Below, in pieces: positions 5,205 through 9,823 of a DNA stretch of 9,823 nt. The notes under the pieces are model-generated. The model was not told the DNA's origin. It ran no database searches and was given only the letters and a program-made list of their open reading frames with translations. Every line of letters begins with the position of its first letter. Within the stretch, counting starts at the first letter, position 1. Source of the stretch: Gracilimonas sp035704785 (GTDB taxonomy: Bacteria; Bacteroidota; Rhodothermia; Balneolales; Balneolaceae); the NCBI RefSeq assembly GCF_035704785.1, contig NZ_DASSWP010000108.1:1-9823 (forward strand), given 5' to 3'. Position numbers and translations under genes: made by a program.

Positions 5205-6167
5205 ATGTTCAAAGATTTTATTTCAGAGATATTAACGCACAAAAAAGTCGCCGTTTTTTCGCATCTCAGGCCCGATGGTGACTGCCTCGGTTCCCAAGTT
5301 GCCCTCAGTTTATGGCTGCAAAAAAACGGGGTTGAGGTTACTGCTTTTAATGAGCACGATATCCCCGAAAATATGAAATGGCTGGAAAAGTTCTTTCCAA
5401 TCTCAAAACCCTCTCAAGATCAATTACAGAATTTTGATGCTTTTGCAGTAGTAGATGGAAATGCCCTGCATCGATTTGGTGAACTCGCAGAATCACTGGA
5501 ATCTGCCGGAAAACCGATCTTCATGATCGACCATCACCCCGACCCAGACGATATTTTTGAAGAATTCGTATCGGTGGTTTCAGCCTCCTCAACTTGTGAA
5601 CTCATTTACAAGTTGTATGCAGAACATGATGCTGAACAAATTGATGAAGAAGCTGCAAAAGCTATGTACCTCGGCCTAGTTACAGATACAGGATCATTTC
5701 AATTCGATAGCGTTAAGCCCGCAACCATGCATGCTGCAGCCGATCTGCTAGAACGCGGTAATTTCACTCCAAATGAAATTACTGAACGGATCTACGCTTC
5801 CCGTCCATTGCGGCAGTTAAAGCTTTTGAGCCTTGCTTTAGAAACCATTCAGCTGCATGCCAATGGACAAGTTTCGACAATTGCTATAACTCAAGAGATG
5901 TTTGACAAAACCGGTTGTACTAATGAGGATACGGAAGGGTTTGTTCAGTACCCATTAAGTATAGAAGGCGTAAAGGCTTGTGTGTTATTCCGTGAAGATG
6001 GAGACCGGATCAAACTTAGCTTACGCTCTCAAAGTGATATTGACGTAAATAAATGGGCACGAAAATTCAACGGCGGCGGACATCAAAAAGCTGCGGGCGC
6101 CTGGCATGAAGGGCCTTTGGATAAAGCAATCAAAGAAGTTATTGGTGCAGGCACTGAACAATTATAG
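5205..6167 (+). CDS. nrnA: DHH/DHHA1 phosphoesterase (NrnA-type oligoribonuclease/pAp phosphatase)
   Basis: The product is about 320 residues, the normal NrnA length. It carries the DHH family motifs: SHLRPDGDCLGS (19-30), VVDGNALHRFG (82-92), the signature DHH in MIDHHPDP (107-114), and GLVTDTGSFQF (157-167), all of which hold the Mn-binding Asp/His residues. The C-terminal DHHA1 domain has the nucleotide-binding GGGHQKAAG (about 290-298). NrnA enzymes degrade 2-5 nt RNA fragments and in many bacteria also hydrolyse 3'-phosphoadenosine 5'-phosphate. The start at 5205 puts SHLRPDGD 18 residues from the N-terminus, as in known NrnA. ATG 5193 or GTG 5157 would add 4 or 16 residues. It is divergent from thiN and single. 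Family firm; exact substrates inferred. Confidence 0.9.
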   Translation: MFKDFISEILTHKKVAVFSHLRPDGDCLGSQVALSLWLQKNGVEVTAFNEHDIPENMKWLEKFFPISKPSQDQLQNFDAFAVVDGNALHRFGELAESLESAGKPIFMIDHHPDPDDIFEEFVSVVSASSTCELIYKLYAEHDAEQIDEEAAKAMYLGLVTDTGSFQFDSVKPATMHAAADLLERGNFTPNEITERIYASRPLRQLKLLSLALETIQLHANGQVSTIAITQEMFDKTGCTNEDTEGFVQYPLSIEGVKACVLFREDGDRIKLSLRSQSDIDVNKWARKFNGGGHQKAAGAWHEGPLDKAIKEVIGAGTEQL

Positions 6168-6219
6168 TTCGACTTAGCAGTTTTTATTATTATACAGTTG
6201 TAAGGTAGTTGATAATACC

Positions 6220-6227
6220 AGGAAGGA
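6220..6227 (+). promoter_or_regulatory. Ribosome binding site fixing the response regulator start
   Basis: AGGAAGGA lies 5 nt before ATG 6233 and rules out the in-frame TTG at 6209, which is upstream of it. Confidence 0.75.
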
Positions 6228-6232
6228 CAGAC

Positions 6233-7162
6233 ATGAACTATACATTATTGATCATCGATGACGACCCTGCAATGCATTTCGTGCTTAAAGATATGCTGGA
6301 GGATGAATATAAGTTAGTACATGCCAAGACTGCGCAACAAGGCATTGACATGCTATCTGAGAAGCCCATTCATTTTATCCTTTCGGATATTCACATGCCC
6401 GGAATGTCGGGACTGGAATTCCTGGAAGCTATTACGGTAGATGCTGAGGGCCGAAATATTCCTGTTTTGATCATGACCAGCCTGCCTAGCGTTAAGAAAG
6501 AGCAAAAGGCATTAGGGCTGGGCGCGGCAGATTTTATTGATAAATCACTTTTCAATACTGATAAGGAGGAGCTTTTACACCGTATCAGGATGAAAATGGT
6601 TACCAATATCAATATTCCGGATCTGCCTGAAGCACTGGTTTATGATAAAAAACAAATAACCAAGAGTTTACTATTTGAAGTTTCTTCCGGTGATTTTGTG
6701 ACTACCACACAAAAACTCTGTAAAATTTTAGGCCAAAAACTGGGCACCGATCATCTTTCATTTTGGACCATTAATAATGATAATGTTCAGATGTTGTTGG
6801 CAAACGGAGTTCAGCTCCCTCGAAAATATGGGCCAAAAGATTTAAAAGAAGAAGAAACCTTTAAAGAGATCCTTGCAAAAAAACGCCCTTACTTGATCAA
6901 TAATGTATTTTCTTCAGACAAAGGTATTCTTCCAAAAATGTCGGAGGAAGAGGGGCTTCCTGCAGAAATTGGGATCCCTCTTTTTGCCTTGACGGATAAA
7001 GAACTCGTAGAAAAGAAAATGAAGATACCTCCTGAAACACCTCTTTTTGGGTACATAGTTCTAAAGAGGAAAAAGGTCTTTACCAGTAAAGAATACAAAA
7101 TGACTTCCATGCTTATGATGCAAATGGGAACTATCCTATGGCGTTTATATAGTCAACTTTAG
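6233..7162 (+). CDS. Response regulator with REC and GAF-like domains
   Basis: The 309-residue protein starts with a complete receiver domain (1 to about 120): acidic DDD at 9-11, phospho-acceptor Asp52 in ILSDIHMPGMSG, Thr82 in LIMTS, and Lys104 in DFIDKS, so phosphorylation by a histidine kinase is expected. From about residue 140 to the end lies a second domain with a GAF-like pattern: SGDFVTTTQKLCKILGQKLG, a strand LSFWTINNDNVQMLLANG, then IGIPLF and PLFGYIVLKRKKVFTSKE. No helix-turn-helix, GGDEF, EAL or kinase motif is seen, so its output is probably protein-protein interaction or ligand sensing. No kinase gene is adjacent, so the partner is unknown. A strong Shine-Dalgarno sequence fixes the start; the preceding gene ends 65 nt upstream. 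Confidence 0.85.
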   Translation: MNYTLLIIDDDPAMHFVLKDMLEDEYKLVHAKTAQQGIDMLSEKPIHFILSDIHMPGMSGLEFLEAITVDAEGRNIPVLIMTSLPSVKKEQKALGLGAADFIDKSLFNTDKEELLHRIRMKMVTNINIPDLPEALVYDKKQITKSLLFEVSSGDFVTTTQKLCKILGQKLGTDHLSFWTINNDNVQMLLANGVQLPRKYGPKDLKEEETFKEILAKKRPYLINNVFSSDKGILPKMSEEEGLPAEIGIPLFALTDKELVEKKMKIPPETPLFGYIVLKRKKVFTSKEYKMTSMLMMQMGTILWRLYSQL

Positions 7163-7268
7163 TTATTTGTACCCGGCATGCAATGGATACTGTAATAATC
7201 CGTTGAAGTATTCCCATTAACGATTAATTGTTCACTTACCATAATTAACCTTATACAGACCAAATTAC

Positions 7269-8474
7269 ATGGTTAGATACGCTCTTATTTTTATACTGTC
7301 TCTATCGCTTACAGGCTGTTGGTCCGAACACCCGGCTTCTGATCAACATGAACAAGCCCCAATGGCTTCCATTGGTCCAATGAGTACACAATCTTCCGAG
7401 AAAACTCAAGATAAGCCTGCTGATCCGCAAACTGTTTCGGTTGATGACACCAGAAGAAATGCCATCACAAACGCTGTTAAAAAAGCCGGGCCTGCAATAG
7501 TCAGCATCACAGTTACCGAAATGCAGCGAGGTTTTACGCGTGAATTCGATACGTATTTTTTCCGTTATTTTGACGTCCCAATTCAGCGTGAAGTTAAAAG
7601 CGTAGGATCCGGATTTATCATCAGTGAAGATGGACTGGTGGTTACCAACGAGCATGTTGCGAGTAAAAATTCCAAAACTATTATGGTTGCCCTCTCAGAT
7701 GGGAATACTTATGAGGCCGAATTGCTCGGTTCTGACGAACTTGCCGACTTGTCACTTCTTAAGATTAAAAAAGAAACCGATAATCAGACTTTCCCCTATG
7801 TAACCTTTGCCGATTCTGATGAGATCATGGTTGGGGAATGGACCATTGCAATGGGAAATCCATTCGGGCTTTTCTCAGACGGGCAGCCTTCTGTTACCGT
7901 TGGCGTTGTGAGTGCCAAAGAGAGAGATTTCCGTCCTGATCCTCAAGATCCAAGAGTTTATATAGAAATGATCCAAACCGATGCGGCCATCAACCGGGGT
8001 AATTCCGGAGGCCCTTTGGTGAATAGTAATGGAGAGGTGATGGGAGTAAATACCTTCATCTTTACAGGGGGCACCGGCAGTGGATTTGTGGGATTGGGTT
8101 TTGCGATACCAAGCAACCGGGTTCAAAAAATCATTTCACAGCTTAAAGAATCAGGGTCCGTCTCGCTGGACTATGATCCTGGTATGAAGTTTGTACCTGT
8201 TACCAGACAGCTCATTATGCAATATCCAAATATTCCACGTGTATTGGGTTTATTTGTAACCGAAGTCAATAAAAGCGGGCCCGCCTATGAATGCGGGATA
8301 ATGCCCGGTGATGTGATCGTGCAGATCGGAGAAGAACGTGTTACCAGTGAAATGCACGCCTGGGCCCTGATGCGTGAATATAATGAGGGTGAGAAAATGG
8401 AACTTCATCTCGTGCGTGACAATAAGCAATACAAAACTAGTATGAATTTGAGAAAAAGAGTCAAGGGAAGATAG
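7269..8474 (+). CDS. htrA: HtrA/Deg-type trypsin-like serine protease, probable lipoprotein
   Basis: The 401-residue protein degrades or senses misfolded proteins in the cell envelope. A signal peptide ends in the lipobox LTGC with Cys17, then a polar linker rich in Ser, Pro, Gln and Asp reaches residue 60. The trypsin domain follows (about 64-295), with His129 in TNEHV, Asp160 in LADLSLLKI and Ser246 in GNSGGPL forming the catalytic triad, plus the MGNPFGL segment (195-201). One PDZ domain spans about 310-395, with a ligand-loop segment VLGLFV and SGPAYECGIMPGDVI. DegP-type proteins usually have two PDZ domains; DegS-type have one and a membrane anchor, so this is closer to DegS in layout but lipid-anchored. 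It follows the response regulator by 106 nt. Catalytic residues are all present. Confidence 0.92.
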   Translation: MVRYALIFILSLSLTGCWSEHPASDQHEQAPMASIGPMSTQSSEKTQDKPADPQTVSVDDTRRNAITNAVKKAGPAIVSITVTEMQRGFTREFDTYFFRYFDVPIQREVKSVGSGFIISEDGLVVTNEHVASKNSKTIMVALSDGNTYEAELLGSDELADLSLLKIKKETDNQTFPYVTFADSDEIMVGEWTIAMGNPFGLFSDGQPSVTVGVVSAKERDFRPDPQDPRVYIEMIQTDAAINRGNSGGPLVNSNGEVMGVNTFIFTGGTGSGFVGLGFAIPSNRVQKIISQLKESGSVSLDYDPGMKFVPVTRQLIMQYPNIPRVLGLFVTEVNKSGPAYECGIMPGDVIVQIGEERVTSEMHAWALMREYNEGEKMELHLVRDNKQYKTSMNLRKRVKGR

Positions 8475-8518
8475 ATATATGTTTTTATCTGTCTAAAAAA
8501 TCTTATTCAGCTTTTTAG
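8469..8518 (+). terminator. Weak AT-rich hairpins after the protease gene
   Basis: AGATAGATA (8469-8477) pairs with TATCTGTCT (8486-8494), with one wobble and an 8-nt loop. An overlapping alternative pairs CTAAAAA (8493-8499) with TTTTTAG (8512-8518). The first is followed by A's rather than T's, so it is not a standard intrinsic terminator. Together they may separate htrA from serA. Confidence 0.3.
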
Positions 8519-8588
8519 GATGAGTCATAAATAATGTAAATGTTTTTTTACCTTATCTGCCACTCATTTACTCGTTACAAATCATTTT

Positions 8589-9823
8589 ATGAATCACGCT
8601 AAAAACGACCTTTCTTATCCCAAAGAGCAGATCAAAGTTTTACTGCTTGAGGGTATTCATCCAAAAGCCGTCGAAAACTTCAAAAAACATCATTTTTTAA
8701 ATATTGAAACACGTGATGTGGCCTGGAGTGAAGAAGAGCTCCTTGAAAAGATTGAAGATGTTCAACTCATTGGAATCCGCTCAAAAACCCATATCACCGA
8801 AAAAGTGATCAAAAAAGCCTCAAGGTTAAAGGCGATCGGTTGTTTTTGTATCGGCACCAATCAGGTTGATCTTGATGCCGCAATGATGGCAGGTGTCACC
8901 GTATTCAACTCCCCCTATTCCAACACGCGTTCGGTAGCGGAATTAGTGATCGCGGAATCCATTATGCTTATGCGCCGGATTCCACTTCGGGACAAAAAAG
9001 CCCATGAGGGAGTGTGGTTGAAGGATGCCAAAGACAGTTATGAAGTTCGCGGTAAAAAGATCGGCATTATTGGATATGGTCATATTGGATCTCAGGTTTC
9101 CGTTCTGGCTGAAAACATGGGCTTCGATGTAATTTATTATGACATTGAGCCGAAGCTTCCAATGGGAAATGCCACCCGAATGGAATCACTGGATGAACTT
9201 CTGGAGCGTTCTGATATTGTAACCCTACACGTACCTGCTACTCCAGGAACTAACAATTTGATGGACTCGGAAAACATCGGGAAAATGAAAAGGGGCAGTA
9301 TTCTTTTAAACCTTTCCCGTGGGTCGGTAGTCGATATTTCCTCTTTAAGAGACGCTCTTGCTTCAGGACATATCTCTGGAGCCGGCATTGATGTGTATCC
9401 TGAAGAGCCGGAATCTAAAGGAGAGCCGTTCAAGACTGAACTTCAAAACATACCCAATGTGATTCTGACTCCGCATATCGGAGGTTCTACATTGGAAGCC
9501 CAATACAATATTGGGGTTGATGTCTCAACCAAGCTCATTAACCTGATCGATGACGGAACTACGGTAGGCTCCCATACTGTGCCGTCCCTGAACCTTCCGA
9601 AGCAAAAAGATGCCCATCGTATCTTGCACATCCATGAGAATAAACCCGGTGTGCTTTCTGAAATAAATAATCTCCTTTCCAAAATGAACATCAACATTCT
9701 GGGGCAATATCTAAAGACCAATGAGCATATCGGTTATGTAGTCCTTGATATGGATAAGGAATATGACGACCGAATTCTGGAAGAGATGAACAAAGTGAAA
9801 CACACCATCAGAACCCGGATCTT
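8589..9823 (+). CDS. serA: D-3-phosphoglycerate dehydrogenase (right end cut by window)
   Basis: The open frame gives 411 residues and runs off the window. It closely parallels the roughly 410-residue E. coli enzyme and should lack only two or three residues plus the stop. It oxidises 3-phosphoglycerate with NAD to start serine synthesis. Visible landmarks: substrate region GIRSKTHIT (62-70) and IGCFCIGTNQVDLDAA (83-98), NAD-binding GYGHIGS (162-168), Asp185 closing the Rossmann strand, then catalytic Arg244 in LSRGSVVD, Glu273 in IDVYPEEP and His296 in LTPHIGGS, with spacings equal to the E. coli Arg240/Glu269/His292. A C-terminal ACT domain (about 343 on) keeps His349, Asn351 and Asn369, equivalent to the serine-binding residues, so feedback inhibition by serine is expected. 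No Shine-Dalgarno sequence precedes the ATG. Confidence 0.95.
   Translation, partial: MNHAKNDLSYPKEQIKVLLLEGIHPKAVENFKKHHFLNIETRDVAWSEEELLEKIEDVQLIGIRSKTHITEKVIKKASRLKAIGCFCIGTNQVDLDAAMMAGVTVFNSPYSNTRSVAELVIAESIMLMRRIPLRDKKAHEGVWLKDAKDSYEVRGKKIGIIGYGHIGSQVSVLAENMGFDVIYYDIEPKLPMGNATRMESLDELLERSDIVTLHVPATPGTNNLMDSENIGKMKRGSILLNLSRGSVVDISSLRDALASGHISGAGIDVYPEEPESKGEPFKTELQNIPNVILTPHIGGSTLEAQYNIGVDVSTKLINLIDDGTTVGSHTVPSLNLPKQKDAHRILHIHENKPGVLSEINNLLSKMNINILGQYLKTNEHIGYVVLDMDKEYDDRILEEMNKVKHTIRTRI

Noticed and set aside
7216..7228. ATTAA-CGA-TTAAT inverted repeat before htrA
   Set aside because: Only 5 bp arms in AT-rich DNA; expected by chance.
9137..9721. Reverse-strand open frames inside serA
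   Set aside because: They are shadows of the serA coding strand, with no family features and no upstream signals.

Overview
The window looks like chromosomal DNA from a Bacteroidota-type bacterium, possibly a marine Balneola-like lineage. This is inferred from moderate-to-low GC, several starts with no Shine-Dalgarno sequence, several octamers fitting the Bacteroidota -7 consensus TAnnTTTG, lipoproteins, and a pnuC-type transporter beside thiamine pyrophosphokinase. No rRNA, tRNA, CRISPR array or insertion sequence was recognised.

Layout. Bases 1-98 hold the 3' end of an unrecognised gene, followed by a small hairpin terminator. Bases 257-2215 encode a seven-motif PQQ-like beta-propeller protein with a disturbed 5' end, then a lipoprotein with barrel-like features. 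Bases 2214-2298 form a long imperfect inverted repeat. Bases 2322-3372 are a toxin-antitoxin island: a Phd/YefM antitoxin that has lost its C-terminal tip, the wreck of its PIN-domain toxin, then an intact pair (addiction-module antitoxin plus ParE/RelE toxin) overlapping by 4 nt. Bases 3498-3734 encode a small membrane protein with a SEC-C zinc motif.

Bases 3835-5116 hold a PnuC-family vitamin transporter and thiamine pyrophosphokinase, convergent, with their stops inside one AT-rich hairpin. Together they suggest thiamine uptake and conversion to thiamine diphosphate. Divergent from thiN, four genes all read rightwards: a DHH/DHHA1 phosphoesterase of the NrnA type, a response regulator with a REC-GAF layout and no DNA-binding domain, an HtrA-type serine protease that is probably a lipoprotein, and a nearly complete D-3-phosphoglycerate dehydrogenase (serA) running off the right edge. 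Gaps and hairpins suggest these four are mostly separate transcription units.

The housekeeping half (3835-9823) is ordinary. The accessory half (1-3400) holds the unusual material: a propeller gene whose start is scrambled over three frames, and a toxin-antitoxin operon caught in decay. No convincing new multi-gene system was found.
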